DNA of 64,000 nucleotides, taken from NCBI GenBank assembly GCA_017962235.1, contig JAGCVS010000005.1, positions 62,001-126,000 on the forward strand, in the 5' to 3' direction. Under the pieces are notes generated by a model. That model did no database searches, was not told the origin of the DNA, and was given only the letters and a program-made list of their open reading frames with translations. The position numbers were made by a program, and so were the translations under genes. This document shows, one piece after another, positions 53,414 through 63,489 of the stretch (positions are counted from its first letter, which is position 1; the number at the start of each line of letters is the position of its first letter). The DNA is from Bacteroidales bacterium. Its GTDB lineage: Bacteria; Bacteroidota; Bacteroidia; Bacteroidales; UBA932.

Positions 53414-54136
53414 TTACTGCGCAATAAATCTGTAAACGATAGATCCTTTCTGGGGGTCGGGAGCGGAGTCGCTGCGGTTAAAGCGGCTGCGGGAAGCGGC
53501 GCGTTCTGCCCACTGCCAGAGCGATTTGTCTTTGGATGAGGCCGATTCTATTACCTGAGCTTTGATTACGCGGCCGGAACGGTTAACGTAGATGGCTACG
53601 GCCACATCACCGCCGCCAAAACCTTTGTAAGCCGGGATGGGCAGCTGCACCGCCTTGCGCCCTTCCAAATCAAAGGAGAGTACCGAGGGGCCACTGTAGG
53701 CCGGAGCATCCGAATGCTCGTCAGTGACGGCTTCCTGATTGCCGGTATCCACCATCTCCGCCTCGGCTTCTGCCAGCGCCTTGCGGCGGGACGCCTCCAG
53801 CTTGGCCTCAACCGAGGTGCCCAGCGCCTCGCGTTCCGCGCGGGCCTTGATGGCATTTGCATCCACTGTCACATTGCGCACCACCGGCGTGGGGGCTGCG
53901 GCAATCATGGCGTCCAGCTCTTTGCTCACGCGGTCTTTGAATGCCTTTTCCTGCTCTACCTGCTTTATGAGTTCCTGCTTTTCCTGCTGGGTGAAATCGA
54001 GTATGAAACTACTCTCCTTTTTCAGCTGCCGCCCGATAGAGAAAATGAGCAGGATAATCAACACGACAAGATGGAAGATTATTGTCGAGTAGAGTCCCAC
54101 CCGGCTTTCCCGGCGGTGCTGAAGGGCAAGGTCCAT
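53414..54136 (-). CDS. TonB-like energy transducer protein
   Basis: 240 aa. One N-terminal TM (about 15-36, YSTIIFHLVVLIILLIFSIG), a long charged coiled-coil/periplasmic region rich in Glu, Lys and Ala (about 45-130) and a C-terminal TonB-like domain (GDVAVAIYVNRSGRVIKAQVIESASS..AASRSRFN). The usual Pro-rich spacer is missing. It likely transmits proton-motive force to outer membrane receptors; which ones is unknown. Its ATG overlaps the udk stop by 1 bp. Confidence 0.8.
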   Translation of the reverse strand: MDLALQHRRESRVGLYSTIIFHLVVLIILLIFSIGRQLKKESSFILDFTQQEKQELIKQVEQEKAFKDRVSKELDAMIAAAPTPVVRNVTVDANAIKARAEREALGTSVEAKLEASRRKALAEAEAEMVDTGNQEAVTDEHSDAPAYSGPSVLSFDLEGRKAVQLPIPAYKGFGGGDVAVAIYVNRSGRVIKAQVIESASSKDKSLWQWAERAASRSRFNRSDSAPDPQKGSIVYRFIAQ

Positions 54137-54765
54137 TACTTCTTAAGCCAGGTCTTGTCGTTCAGAGCTTTCTCTATGGTGGCCAGAAGAATGTTGATGG
54201 CCACGTGGTTGTGTCCGCCCTGCGGCACAATTATATCGGCGTAGCGCTTGCTGGGGGCGATGAACTGAAGGTGCATCGGCTTCACGGTCTCGTTATAGCG
54301 CTTGATAACGGCCTTTACGTCCTTGCCGCGCTCGGCGATGTCGCGCTCCATGATGCGGGAGAGGCGGTCGTCGTCGTCGGCATCCACATAAACCTTGATG
54401 TCCATCTGCTTCATGAGCTTCTGGCAGGTGAAAATCAGGATGCCTTCCACAATAATGATGTCGGCCGGCTCCACGTGGATGGTTTCGTCTTTGCTGCGGC
54501 CGCAGGTTATATAAGAATACACCGGCTGCTCTATGGCCTCGCCCTTCTTGATCTGTTCAAGCTGGGAGCACAGCAAGTCAAAGTCGATGGCGTTGGGATG
54601 GTCAAAGTTGTAGACCTTCTTCTCCTCGTCGCTCAGATAGCTGCAGTCCTTGTAGTAGGAATCCTGCGGAATTACCACGATGCGGTCTTTGAAGACCCTC
54701 TGGAGCCTGTGCACTACGGTAGATTTGCCGCTGCCGCTGCCTCCTGCGATGCCGATGATTAACAT
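54136..54765 (-). CDS. udk: Uridine kinase
   Basis: 209-aa kinase that phosphorylates uridine and cytidine. P-loop GIAGGSGSGKST at residues 5-16, then VIPQDSYYKDCSYLSDEEKKVYNFDHPNAIDFDLL, the segment that binds the nucleoside, and DIIIVEGILIF (Walker B). DRLSRIMERDIAERGKD is the lid. Normal length. asnS is upstream, the TonB-like gene downstream. Confidence 0.95.
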   Translation of the reverse strand: MLIIGIAGGSGSGKSTVVHRLQRVFKDRIVVIPQDSYYKDCSYLSDEEKKVYNFDHPNAIDFDLLCSQLEQIKKGEAIEQPVYSYITCGRSKDETIHVEPADIIIVEGILIFTCQKLMKQMDIKVYVDADDDDRLSRIMERDIAERGKDVKAVIKRYNETVKPMHLQFIAPSKRYADIIVPQGGHNHVAINILLATIEKALNDKTWLKK

Positions 54766-54777
54766 GATATGTCGTTT

Positions 54778-56169
54778 TTAAAATTCTGCGTTGTTGGGTG
54801 TGCGCGGGAACGGAATCACGTCGCGGATGTTGGCCATACCCGTCACAAACATAAGCAGACGTTCAAATCCCAGGCCGAAACCGCTGTGAGGGCAGCTGCC
54901 AAAGCGGCGGGTGTCCAGATACCACTCCAGGGTGCGGTGGCTCATACCCAGTTCGTCTATGCGGGCATTCAGCTTCTCGAACGACGCCTCACGCTCGCTG
55001 CCGCCTATAATCTCGCCAATCTTGGGGAAGAGCACGTCCATTGCACGCACCGTTTTGCCGTCCTCGTTCTGCTTCATGTAGAACGCCTTGATATCCTTGG
55101 GATAATCTGTGAGGATAACGGGCTTTTTGAAGTGCTTCTCAACCAGATAGCGCTCGTGCTCGCTCTGCAGGTCTATGCCCCAACCCACGGGATACTCGAA
55201 CTTGACGCCGTCTGCCACGGCCTTCTCCAGAATCTTGATGCCCTCGGTGTAGGTCAGGCGCACAAAACTGTCTTTCAATACACCCTGCAGACGCTCAATG
55301 AGTTCCTTGTCAAACATGTTGTTCAGGAAGGTGATATCGTCCATGCAGTGATCCAGGGCATACTGCACCAGATACTTGATGAACTCTTCCGCCAGGTCCA
55401 TGTTATCCTTTATGTCGTAGAACGCCATCTCGGGTTCTATCATCCAGAACTCTGCCAGGTGGCGCGGGGTGTTGCTGTTCTCAGCACGGAAAGTGGGGCC
55501 GAAGGTGTAAATCTCGCCCAGCGCGGTGGCGCCAAGTTCCCCTTCAAGCTGGCCGGACACGGTGAGCGATGTGAGACGGCCAAAGAAATCCTTGCTGTAA
55601 TCTACCTTGCCCTCTTCTGTGCGCGGCGGGTTGTCCATATCCAGGGTGGTCACCTGGAACATGGCGCCGGCACCCTCTGCATCGGCAGCGGTGATGAGCG
55701 GGGTATGCAGATAGTAGAAACCTTTGCTATTGAAGTAGTTGTGGATTGCAAACGCCATATTGTGACGGATGCGCAACACTGCTCCGAAGGTATTGGTGCG
55801 CGGCCTCAGATGGGCGATTTCGCGGAGGAACTCCATGCTGTGACCCTTCTTCTGAAGAGGATAGGTGGCATCGCATTCACCGTAAATCTCTATCTCGGAA
55901 GCCTGAATCTCCACAGCCTGGCCGCCGCCCATGCTCTCTACCAGGTCTCCGGTAACCGCGAGGCATGCGCCGGTGGTGATGCGCTTCATGAACTCCTCGT
56001 CGAACTTGGCAAGGTCGCATACCACCTGGATATTATTTATCGTAGAACCGTCGTTGAGGGCTATGAAAGCCACGTTCTTATTGCCGCGCTTGGTGCGGAC
56101 CCAACCTTTGGCGAGCACCTGCTGTCCGGGTGTCTCTTTCAACAACTGAGCTACTTTTTTACGTTCCAT
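54778..56169 (-). CDS. asnS: Asparaginyl-tRNA synthetase
   Basis: 463 aa from ATG 56169 ([16 protein letters not shown]); the frame extends 9 codons upstream, less likely. The OB-fold anticodon domain ([26 protein letters not shown]) is followed by a class II core with motif 2 ([21 protein letters not shown]) and motif 3 ([15 protein letters not shown]). It charges the tRNA-Asn type encoded at 45266. Co-linear with GSCFA and udk. Confidence 0.96.
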   Translation of the reverse strand: MERKKVAQLLKETPGQQVLAKGWVRTKRGNKNVAFIALNDGSTINNIQVVCDLAKFDEEFMKRITTGACLAVTGDLVESMGGGQAVEIQASEIEIYGECDATYPLQKKGHSMEFLREIAHLRPRTNTFGAVLRIRHNMAFAIHNYFNSKGFYYLHTPLITAADAEGAGAMFQVTTLDMDNPPRTEEGKVDYSKDFFGRLTSLTVSGQLEGELGATALGEIYTFGPTFRAENSNTPRHLAEFWMIEPEMAFYDIKDNMDLAEEFIKYLVQYALDHCMDDITFLNNMFDKELIERLQGVLKDSFVRLTYTEGIKILEKAVADGVKFEYPVGWGIDLQSEHERYLVEKHFKKPVILTDYPKDIKAFYMKQNEDGKTVRAMDVLFPKIGEIIGGSEREASFEKLNARIDELGMSHRTLEWYLDTRRFGSCPHSGFGLGFERLLMFVTGMANIRDVIPFPRTPNNAEF

Positions 56170-56198
56170 ATCGTTTTTGATTATTACAAACTTCAAAA

Positions 56199-57071
56199 TT
56201 ACTCGTTTAGAGCTGTATTTCCAAATTGGAATTTGCGGTGCAGGGCCGCCCTGGCCTGTTTGCGGGCCAGACGGATCTTCTCAGAGCAATCCTCGTCCAG
56301 AGCGAACTGCCTGAAACACTCAAAGATATGCTCCACCGCCAGATGGCTGGGATGGGTCATATTCTCTTCGTAAAAGCGGTAGTCGCGCAGCTCATCCATC
56401 ATAATCTCGTATGCAGGGAAATAATGCACGTTGGCAAAACGATCCTGCAGCGCATCAATGGCCAGCAGCAGCGACGCCTTGCTTATCTGGTTGCCGTGGG
56501 CGCCGTCTGCCGTGTGGCGGATGGGGCTCACGGTAAAAATCCACTCCTTTTCAGGATGACGTTCCACCACCGGCGCCAGAAAAGCAGCGCTCTGCTCCAC
56601 CGACAGGCGTTCGCGGCGGAACTGCGAAGCTACAATCTTGTGGCAGTTGGAGACAATCATATCCCTTCCCAGATGACGGAACACCCAGCTGGTGCCCAGC
56701 GTAACCACGCACACGCCTGCGGCGGCGAATGCATCCGCGGCGGCGGTGAGGGCGCCGTTTGCATCGTTCAGGAACTCCTCCTGCGACGGGCGTGAAAAGC
56801 GGCTGTGATGCCAGAAAGATGTGTAGAGGCCCTCGTTGCAGATCACATCGGCACAAGTGAACGGCTCGCGCGAATCCATCCGGTTGAAAGATTGCGCGAT
56901 GGAGGCGGGATTGTACAGCACCCCGAACGGGTTCACCGTTACATCAAAGCCCGACTCCGCCATTATTCCGCCAATGGAATCGGCAAAGCAGGACCCCATG
57001 AAGAGGTACTTGTCGCTGTAGTCCAGCCTGCGTTGCAGCGGCTCAATTGCCACCGGTGTCGTAAGGTTCAT
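56199..57071 (-). CDS. GSCFA-family protein
   Basis: 290 aa. The name-giving motif appears as [15 protein letters not shown] near residue 26, followed by NPFGVLYNP and HSRFS. The C-terminal half has [11 protein letters not shown] and a late [15 protein letters not shown] with His, a layout like SGNH/GDSL hydrolases (Ser in GSC, Asp/His near the end). Substrate unknown. It overlaps the Ctp gene by 29 bp. Confidence 0.88.
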   Translation of the reverse strand: MNLTTPVAIEPLQRRLDYSDKYLFMGSCFADSIGGIMAESGFDVTVNPFGVLYNPASIAQSFNRMDSREPFTCADVICNEGLYTSFWHHSRFSRPSQEEFLNDANGALTAAADAFAAAGVCVVTLGTSWVFRHLGRDMIVSNCHKIVASQFRRERLSVEQSAAFLAPVVERHPEKEWIFTVSPIRHTADGAHGNQISKASLLLAIDALQDRFANVHYFPAYEIMMDELRDYRFYEENMTHPSHLAVEHIFECFRQFALDEDCSEKIRLARKQARAALHRKFQFGNTALNE

Positions 57072-58656
57072 TCTTTACTGCAATCTGTATCAGGTTGTCC
57101 GTGGTCTGATATATCGGGTAGAAGGCCTCGTCTCCCATGGGTGTATAGCGGGCAACCAGCGCCTTCACCTGGGTGAGGATGTACTCTTTGCAGAGTTCCC
57201 ATTCACCCGGCTTGGGGGTCACGTTGCTGCGGGCCGCAAATGCAAGGAAACCCTTCTCCAGGTCGATGCCGGAGATGAAGCGCTCGAATGCCGGCATGGT
57301 CGCTGCAGCCGCTATCTCTTTGGTATGGGCATCAAGGACCTCGGAAGCATACTTTATCTGAAGCCCAAGACGGTTGCACTCTACATAGAAGTCGGTGGCA
57401 ACAGTATCCACCGGGACAAAAACGTCCGGCACGATACCGCCGCCGCCGTATACGGTGCGTCCGCCCACGGTCTTGTACTGGGTTTCTGTATCGTACTTGA
57501 TGCTGTCGGCAGAGAACATCTCGCCGCTGGCATAGCGCTCGTAAATCTCAAGCTCGTAATCCTCACTGTAGGGCTTCTGGATGCAGCGCCCGGAGGGGGT
57601 GTAATAACGCGCCACGGTGAGCCTTATGCCGGAGCCGTCGGAGAAATAGACCGGTTCCTGCACCAGACCCTTGCCAAACGAACGTACGCCATATATGGTA
57701 CCGCGGTCGTTATCCTGAATGGCTCCGGAAACGATTTCGCTGGCAGAGGCGCTATGGGCGTTCAGCAGCACCGCGAGGTCCAGGTTCTGGTTGCGACCGC
57801 GGCCGTCGGCACGCATGTCAGTGCGGGGACGCGCCTTGCCCTCCATGTAGACTATCATCTGCCCCTTCTCAAGGAATTCGTTGGCCAGTAGCATCGCCTG
57901 GTCAAGGTAACCGCCGGTGTTGTCGCGGAGGTCGAATACCAGACGCGTCATACCCGCCTCGCGCAGCTTGTCCATCGCCTTAACGCACTCCGCATGGGTG
58001 GTGCGGGCAAACTTGCTGAGCTTTATGTAGCCGGTGGTGTCGTTGAGCATGTATGCCACGTCCACACTGTTCATGGGTATCTTGTCGCGTGTTATGGTAA
58101 ACGGTATCAGCTCGTCCGAACCATGACGCAATATGCTGATAACCACCTTTGTCCCCTTGGGGCCGCGCATCAGCGAGACCATCGTGTCCTGCGGCATCTT
58201 GACACCCGCTATCACCCTTTCGTCTACCTTTATGACACGGTCGCCGACCCGTATGCCCGCCTTCTCAGAGGGGCCACCGGTAATCACCGAATTCACCACT
58301 ACGGTATCGTTGGGCACGTTGAACTGGATGCCGATTCCCTCGAAGCCGCCAGCCAGCGACTCCTCAGCCTCCTTGAGCTCCTGCGGAGGGAGGTATACGG
58401 AGTGCGGGTCAAGTTCGCGCATCACATCGGGAATGATGTCCTCTATCACCTGCTTGTGGTCGATGTCGTCCACATAGTTCTTGTCCACGCTCTGCAGCAC
58501 CAGAATCAGCTTTGACCAGTCGGAATTGAGCGCTTTCACGTCCACTGTGTTGTGGCGCGAAGAAGGGAGCGCACGGATAATGATACCGGCCGCCAACGCT
58601 ATGGTAATCACCCACAGAAGCGGGCGGATGACTTTGTCAAAAACGTTCTTATTCAT
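57043..58656 (-). CDS. ctp: C-terminal processing peptidase (S41) with PDZ domain
   Basis: 537 aa. An N-terminal TM/signal (about 10-30) is followed by a PDZ domain (ITGGPSEKAGIRVGDRVIKVDERVIAG) and the S41 core: DLRDNTGGYLDQAMLLANEFL, the catalytic serine in SASASEIVSGAI and the catalytic lysine in GVRSFGKGLVQ. It degrades or trims periplasmic proteins by their C-termini. The C-terminal extension (about 400-537) is longer than in the smallest family members. Overlaps its neighbours at both ends. Confidence 0.93.
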   Translation of the reverse strand: MNKNVFDKVIRPLLWVITIALAAGIIIRALPSSRHNTVDVKALNSDWSKLILVLQSVDKNYVDDIDHKQVIEDIIPDVMRELDPHSVYLPPQELKEAEESLAGGFEGIGIQFNVPNDTVVVNSVITGGPSEKAGIRVGDRVIKVDERVIAGVKMPQDTMVSLMRGPKGTKVVISILRHGSDELIPFTITRDKIPMNSVDVAYMLNDTTGYIKLSKFARTTHAECVKAMDKLREAGMTRLVFDLRDNTGGYLDQAMLLANEFLEKGQMIVYMEGKARPRTDMRADGRGRNQNLDLAVLLNAHSASASEIVSGAIQDNDRGTIYGVRSFGKGLVQEPVYFSDGSGIRLTVARYYTPSGRCIQKPYSEDYELEIYERYASGEMFSADSIKYDTETQYKTVGGRTVYGGGGIVPDVFVPVDTVATDFYVECNRLGLQIKYASEVLDAHTKEIAAAATMPAFERFISGIDLEKGFLAFAARSNVTPKPGEWELCKEYILTQVKALVARYTPMGDEAFYPIYQTTDNLIQIAVKNEPYDTGGN

Positions 58657-59062
58657 ATTTGCAAACCTCTATCCCGGCCCTCTTGAGCAGGTCTATCCCG
58701 TCTGTGATACGATATTCGCGGCGATATACCACACGGGTTATGCCGCTCTGTATTATCAATTTGGCGCACTCCATGCAGGGCGAGTCGGTGACGTACAAAG
58801 TGGCGCCGTCGCTGCTGTTGTGGCTCATGGCCACCTTGGTGATGGCGTTGGCCTCTGCGTGCAGCACATAGGGCTTGGTGACCCCGTCCTCTTCGCAGAC
58901 GTTCTCAAAGCCGCGTGGGGTGCCGTTGTAACCGTCGGAGATAATCATCCTGTCCTTGACAATCAGGGCGCCCACCTGGCGGCGCTGGCAATAAGAGTTG
59001 CGCGCCCAGATATCGGCCATGTCAAGATAGCTGCGGTCAAATTGTTTTTGTTTGTCTGTCAT
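58649..59062 (-). CDS. dCMP deaminase (CMP/dCMP deaminase family)
   Basis: 137 aa. Zinc site H68-A-E70 (HAEANAI) with catalytic glutamate and C96-x2-C99 (PCMEC). RRQVGALIVKDRMIISDGYNG and the late MPLL-type tail are as in dCMP deaminases of the ComEB family. It makes dUMP for thymidylate synthesis. Its start overlaps the acyl-CoA ligase by 26 bp and its end overlaps ctp by 8 bp. Confidence 0.92.
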   Translation of the reverse strand: MTDKQKQFDRSYLDMADIWARNSYCQRRQVGALIVKDRMIISDGYNGTPRGFENVCEEDGVTKPYVLHAEANAITKVAMSHNSSDGATLYVTDSPCMECAKLIIQSGITRVVYRREYRITDGIDLLKRAGIEVCKYE

Positions 59063-60689
59063 ATAGATAGCGTTTTATACTGTTTTTGGGTGTCTTTTCA
59101 AACTCCTGCTCGCGGACCTCAACCTGGGCGATATTGCAGTATGTGGGCAGCTCGCCGTTGAGTGTCATGACCTCGTCTTTGAGGGCGCGGTTCAACGTTT
59201 CGCCAGCCAAACCGGCGGCAGCCGCGCTTTCGCGGTCGGGCACAATCAGCGCCACCAGCCGGTTGCCGTCCGCCACCACCAGCGATTCCTGTACGTACGG
59301 CAGGGTGTTGATGCTGCTCTCTATCTCCTCCGGGAAGATATTCTGACCGGCGGAATTCAGGATCATGCTGGTGCAGCGACCCCTTAGGGAGAGGAAGCCG
59401 TCGGCGTCAAGGGTGCCGATGTCGCCGGTGCGGAACCATCCGTCGGCACTCAGCACCTCGGCGGTCCGTTCCGGCATCTTGAGGTAGCCCAGGAACAGGT
59501 TGCCACCGCGGATATATACCTCGCCGGGGATGTTAGCCGCATCGGGAGAGTCTATCCTTATATCGCTATAGAATGCCCTCTTCCCGCAGGTGTGGGGCTT
59601 TATCTCCTTGCAGGATGAAAGCGATACCAGCGGGCCGCACTCAGTCATGCCGCTGCCCACGGTGTACCGGAACCCTATCGCCGCCAGGAAATCCTCTATC
59701 TGACGGTTCATCGGGGCACCGCCCACCATCACTTCTGAGAATCTGCCGCCAAAGATCGTGGTAAGCGCATCACACGCCTTCTTTTTCTGTTCCTGAGTGA
59801 GGTTCTCCGCCTCCGGCGTGCAGCCCGTCTCCGCCATCACCTTGCGGCATATCTTCTCAATTACCAGAGGGACGGTCATTATTATGTCGGGGCGTATCCT
59901 TGCAAAAGTCTCCTTTATCACCGTAGGACTCGGGGGGCGCATCAGAAAATGGACGTGAGCCCCGATTGTCATCTCAAAGATGAAGTCCATGGTCATTCCG
60001 TACATGTGAGCCAGCGGGAGCATTGAGACCACGTTTGAATTGCAGTCCAGCTGCGGTGCCACACGATGAATCAGCTCTATGTTGAAGAGCAGGGAACGGT
60101 ACGGCAGCATCACCCCTTTGGCAAAGCCGCTGGTGCCGGAGGTATAATTGATCAGCGCCAGATCTTCCGGAGAATCTTTGTGGAACACCACATCTTCCGG
60201 AGCCACGCCGCGCGGATATTTTCTGTGGAACTCCCTCAGGGCGGCGGCCAGACGGCCGGAGATGTCGCTGTTTGAGGTATGTACTACTTCAAAGTCCTCT
60301 ATCCGTATGATGGCTGCCAGATCTGGCATCCGGGCCGGATCCAGCTCCTCCAGGATGGCGCTGCCGGCAAACAGCAGTTTGGACTCGCTGTGGTTTACAA
60401 GATAGTGGATGCTGCCAGGGCGGAAATCGCTCAGTATGGGCACCGGAACCGCGCCGGCGGACATTACGGCCAGAAAAGCCACGCCCCATGCCGCCTGGTT
60501 GCGGGAGCATATCGCCACCCTGCTGCCCGGCTCCACGCCGCAACCGGCAAACAGATGCTGAAGCATCACCGTATGTCTGCCCACGTCGCTGTAGAGAAGC
60601 GTCTCGCCCTCGCAGTTGGAGAGCGCCGGAGAGTTCCAATGCTCCCGGATGCTGCTCTCAAAGAGTTTATTCAACGAGTCGTTTCTCAT
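59037..60689 (-). CDS. AMP-binding long-chain acyl-CoA synthetase-like ligase
   Basis: 550 aa of the ANL superfamily. The P-loop-like motif is INYTSGTSGFAKGVMLPYR, followed by VSMLPLAHMYGMT, TVGSGMTECGPL, WFRTGDIGTLDADGFLSLRGR and the C-terminal lysine region KTPKNSIKRYLY. It should activate a fatty acid to acyl-AMP and then acyl-CoA, or load a carrier. The substrate is not given by the sequence. It follows the ABC exporter by 4 bp. Confidence 0.9.
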   Translation of the reverse strand: MRNDSLNKLFESSIREHWNSPALSNCEGETLLYSDVGRHTVMLQHLFAGCGVEPGSRVAICSRNQAAWGVAFLAVMSAGAVPVPILSDFRPGSIHYLVNHSESKLLFAGSAILEELDPARMPDLAAIIRIEDFEVVHTSNSDISGRLAAALREFHRKYPRGVAPEDVVFHKDSPEDLALINYTSGTSGFAKGVMLPYRSLLFNIELIHRVAPQLDCNSNVVSMLPLAHMYGMTMDFIFEMTIGAHVHFLMRPPSPTVIKETFARIRPDIIMTVPLVIEKICRKVMAETGCTPEAENLTQEQKKKACDALTTIFGGRFSEVMVGGAPMNRQIEDFLAAIGFRYTVGSGMTECGPLVSLSSCKEIKPHTCGKRAFYSDIRIDSPDAANIPGEVYIRGGNLFLGYLKMPERTAEVLSADGWFRTGDIGTLDADGFLSLRGRCTSMILNSAGQNIFPEEIESSINTLPYVQESLVVADGNRLVALIVPDRESAAAAGLAGETLNRALKDEVMTLNGELPTYCNIAQVEVREQEFEKTPKNSIKRYLYDRQTKTI

Positions 60690-60693
60690 ATTG

Positions 60694-62520
60694 TCATAAT
60701 ACAGCCTGCAGCGAACACAGGTGTGAATACAAGCCCTCTTTTTCCAATAATTCCTTGTGAGTGCCGCGCTCTGCTATAGCGCCGTCCCGCAGCACAATTA
60801 TCTCGTCGGCATGCTGAATGGTAGAGAGGCGATGGGCAATTACCAGCGAAGTGCGGTTCTGCATCAGGCGCTCCAGGGCGTCCTGTACCAGCCGCTCGCT
60901 CTCTGTGTCAAGGGCGCTGGTGGCTTCGTCCAGAATCAACACCGACGGATTCTTGAGCACCGCCCGCGCTATGGAGATGCGCTGCCGCTGGCCGCCTGAA
61001 AGACGCTGGCCGCGGTCGCCTATGTTGGTCTGGTATCCCTGCGGCATCGCCATGATAAACTCCTCTGCGTTGGCTATGCGCGCCGCCTGCCGCACTTCTT
61101 CTTCTCCCACCCCTTCTATGCCGAAGGATATGTTGTTGTATACCGTATCGTTAAAGAGGATGGAGTCTTGCGTAACCACGCCCAGCAGGCGTATCAGATC
61201 GCCCATGCGGTAATTGCGGATGTCCACGCCGTCTATGCGTATGGCACCGCCGGTGACATCCCAGAAGCGGGGCAGCAGATCTGCCAGAGTGGTTTTTCCG
61301 GCACCAGAAGGGCCCACCACTGCCACCGTTTTCCCCTTGGGGATGGTGAAGCTCACATCTTTGAGCACGGGACCGTCGCCATAGTCAAAGGTGACATGGT
61401 CAAACTCAATTCTGTCGCTGAATTCTTCCAGCGGCTTTGCATCCTGGGCCTCTTCAATCTCGTTCTCCGTATCCAGAATCGCGAAGATGCGGTTGCCGGA
61501 AACCAGTCCCTTCTGGATGCTGGCATAAGCTGCGGCGATGGCCTTTGTGGGTTCCAGCACCCGCCAGTAAAAGCCGATGTACACCACAAAGCCGGGCCAG
61601 CTCATCCCCAGCTTGCCGTGCAGGTTGAGCCACCCGCCGTAGAAAAGCACCAGCACCGCCACAGTGATGCCCAGGAACTCCGATACGGGAGAAGCCAGCT
61701 CCTGCCGGTTGGCTATGGCCTGACTCACCTGTTTGTGCTTCTGGTTATCCTTGGCAAACTGCCCCTGCACATACTTTTCCGCATTGAAGGCCTTCACTAT
61801 GCGCAGACCCGATATCGCCTCGTCAAAACGGCTGGTTATCCGCCCCATGAGGGACTGGGTCACCGCCGCCTCGCGCCGCAGATTGTGGGTGATGCGGCTT
61901 ATCACAAACGCCGACACCGGTATCGCCACCAGCGACACTATGGTCAGGCGGGGCGACATGTAGAACAACATCGCCATGAAGCCTATCACCAGCAGCGGTT
62001 CGCGGAATATTATATGGAAGCTGCTCGCCACCGTGTTCTGCACCTCGTTCACATCGTTGGAGATGCTGGAGAGGATGTCGCCCTTGCGCTTGTCGCTGAA
62101 GTAGCCCACGTTCAGGGAGCTTATCTTGGCAAACAAGTCGCGCCGCACGTTCATCATCAGGCGGGTCTTCATGCTCACCAGGATGCGCTGCGAAAGGTAG
62201 CGGCACAGATTGGCGAAGAACGATGCCCCAATCAGCGAGAGCGATACGAACCACAGGGCGCGCATCACACCGCCGGAGGCGATTTTGCTGCCCACCAGAT
62301 ACTGGAACATCTGCTCAAAATAGCCGATGCTGAACGAGAATTCCGGCGCCTGATCCACCCCGGTCATTATCTGAGGCTCAAAAAGGAGCGAGAGTACCGG
62401 CCCGATAAGGGCATAATTGGCAATCCCGAATATCACGGAGAGGATAGACAACGCCAGATACCCCGGCCAGTAACGGCCGTAGGGCTTGGCGTAAGAGAGT
62501 ATCCTGTTGAATGTGGACAT
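60694..62520 (-). CDS. ABC transporter, fused permease/ATPase (MsbA-like)
   Basis: 608-aa half-transporter. Six TM helices occupy about residues 17-310. The nucleotide-binding domain follows with Walker A VGPSGAGKTTL, signature RLSGGQRQRISIARAVL, Walker B VLILDEATSALD and H-loop IAHRLST. This is the lipid/drug exporter type; in Gram-negatives MsbA moves lipid A. First gene of the minus-strand run that continues to 53414. A terminator separates it from the FKBP gene upstream. Confidence 0.93.
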   Translation of the reverse strand: MSTFNRILSYAKPYGRYWPGYLALSILSVIFGIANYALIGPVLSLLFEPQIMTGVDQAPEFSFSIGYFEQMFQYLVGSKIASGGVMRALWFVSLSLIGASFFANLCRYLSQRILVSMKTRLMMNVRRDLFAKISSLNVGYFSDKRKGDILSSISNDVNEVQNTVASSFHIIFREPLLVIGFMAMLFYMSPRLTIVSLVAIPVSAFVISRITHNLRREAAVTQSLMGRITSRFDEAISGLRIVKAFNAEKYVQGQFAKDNQKHKQVSQAIANRQELASPVSEFLGITVAVLVLFYGGWLNLHGKLGMSWPGFVVYIGFYWRVLEPTKAIAAAYASIQKGLVSGNRIFAILDTENEIEEAQDAKPLEEFSDRIEFDHVTFDYGDGPVLKDVSFTIPKGKTVAVVGPSGAGKTTLADLLPRFWDVTGGAIRIDGVDIRNYRMGDLIRLLGVVTQDSILFNDTVYNNISFGIEGVGEEEVRQAARIANAEEFIMAMPQGYQTNIGDRGQRLSGGQRQRISIARAVLKNPSVLILDEATSALDTESERLVQDALERLMQNRTSLVIAHRLSTIQHADEIIVLRDGAIAERGTHKELLEKEGLYSHLCSLQAVL

Positions 62521-62539
62521 CCGGGGCTTTTATATCGTC

Positions 62540-62583
62540 AAAACGCAGTATGTCGCTATAAGCTAGCCGGCATACTGCGCTTT
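62540..62583 (-). terminator. Terminator of the FKBP lipoprotein gene
   Basis: CGCAGTATG (62544-62552) pairs with CATACTGCG (62571-62579), 9 bp perfect; on the minus strand it is followed by TTTTG. It lies between the FKBP gene and the ABC transporter gene. Confidence 0.75.
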
Positions 62584-62616
62584 AAATCGGGTTCAGCCGA
62601 ATCTTTGCGGCCGCTG

Positions 62617-63330
62617 TTATTTCTCTTCCTGCTCTACGAAAGGCATAACCTCGTGCAGCTCAACCTTGAACTTGAGAGTCTGGTTGGGGCCCATAGGACC
62701 GCGTGCACCGTATGCAAGCTCCGAAGGAATCCAGAGAACAACCTCGCTGCCCTCGTCGCAGAACATCAGACCGTCCTGCCAACCCTCGATAACGCGGTTG
62801 AGAACGAAAGTAGCGGTGTCGCCGCGCTGGTAAGAGGAATCAAATACCTTGCCGTCCAGGGTGCAGCCCTCGTAGCTGACCTTTACGGTATCCTGTTTGT
62901 TGGTGGGGAACACACCGTTACCCTTGCGGACTACCAGATACTGGAGGCCCTTGAAAGTGGTCTCAACGCCCTCTGCGGTAGTGTTCTTTGCGAGGAACTC
63001 CTCACCTTTCTTCTTGTTGAGGTCAGCCATTACCTGGTCACGCTTGCGCATGAACTCGCTCATGTGGGTGTTTACGAACATCTGGTCCAGCTCCGGCTTG
63101 TCACCTTTCATGACATCCCTCATACCCTTCATAACCTGGCTCATGTTCATGTCACCGAGGTTGTTCATGGTAATCATCTGACCAAAATAAACACCGAGTG
63201 CATAACTAGCAGTGTCAACTTCTGCCTTTGTGATGCCTTCCGGCTGCTTTTCTACTGAAGGAACATTGTAGCATGCAACAGTCATGAGAGCCACCATGGC
63301 GCCGACTGCAAAAAACTTGATAGATTTCAT
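62617..63330 (-). CDS. FKBP-type peptidyl-prolyl isomerase lipoprotein
   Basis: 237 aa from ATG 63330 (an upstream TTG at 63342 is less likely). The signal ends in a lipobox (MTVACYN, lipid on C20). An N-terminal helical region (about 30-120, FKBP_N dimerisation type with MNNLGDMNMSQVMKGMRDVM) leads to the FKBP domain (VKVSYEGCTLDGKVFDSSYQRG, FVLNRVIEGWQDGLMFCDEGSEVVLWIPSELAYGARG). A Mip/FkpA-like folding helper, here probably at the outer membrane. Confidence 0.93.
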   Translation of the reverse strand: MKSIKFFAVGAMVALMTVACYNVPSVEKQPEGITKAEVDTASYALGVYFGQMITMNNLGDMNMSQVMKGMRDVMKGDKPELDQMFVNTHMSEFMRKRDQVMADLNKKKGEEFLAKNTTAEGVETTFKGLQYLVVRKGNGVFPTNKQDTVKVSYEGCTLDGKVFDSSYQRGDTATFVLNRVIEGWQDGLMFCDEGSEVVLWIPSELAYGARGPMGPNQTLKFKVELHEVMPFVEQEEK

Positions 63331-63379
63331 TGTTTGATTCAATTATTTTTAAACTTTATAATCGTCTAATTGTGAACTG

Positions 63380-63412
63380 CAAATATACTCATTATTTCCT
63401 AAAACGGCCAAA
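63380..63412 (-). promoter_or_regulatory. FKBP gene promoter
   Basis: Minus strand TTTG (63409-63412), 21-bp spacer, TATATTTG (63380-63387). Exact consensus, 49 bp before the ATG. Confidence 0.8.
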
Positions 63413-63428
63413 ATAGTGGATAAGTTTT

Positions 63429-63459
63429 TTTGTGGAATGCATTTTTTTGGGTATATTTG
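63429..63459 (+). promoter_or_regulatory. recQ promoter
   Basis: TTTG (63429-63432), 19-bp spacer, TATATTTG (63452-63459); exact consensus, 30 bp before the ATG. It is divergent from the FKBP promoter. Confidence 0.85.
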
Positions 63460-63489
63460 GTATCTGGGAAGATTTGTGAAAGAACCGCC

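Noticed and set aside
54769-56373. 534-codon open frame on the plus strand
   Set aside because: Antisense to asnS, which carries class II synthetase motifs.
61168-63258. 696-codon open frame on the plus strand
   Set aside because: Antisense to the ABC transporter and FKBP genes; low-complexity His/Gln-rich translation with no motif.
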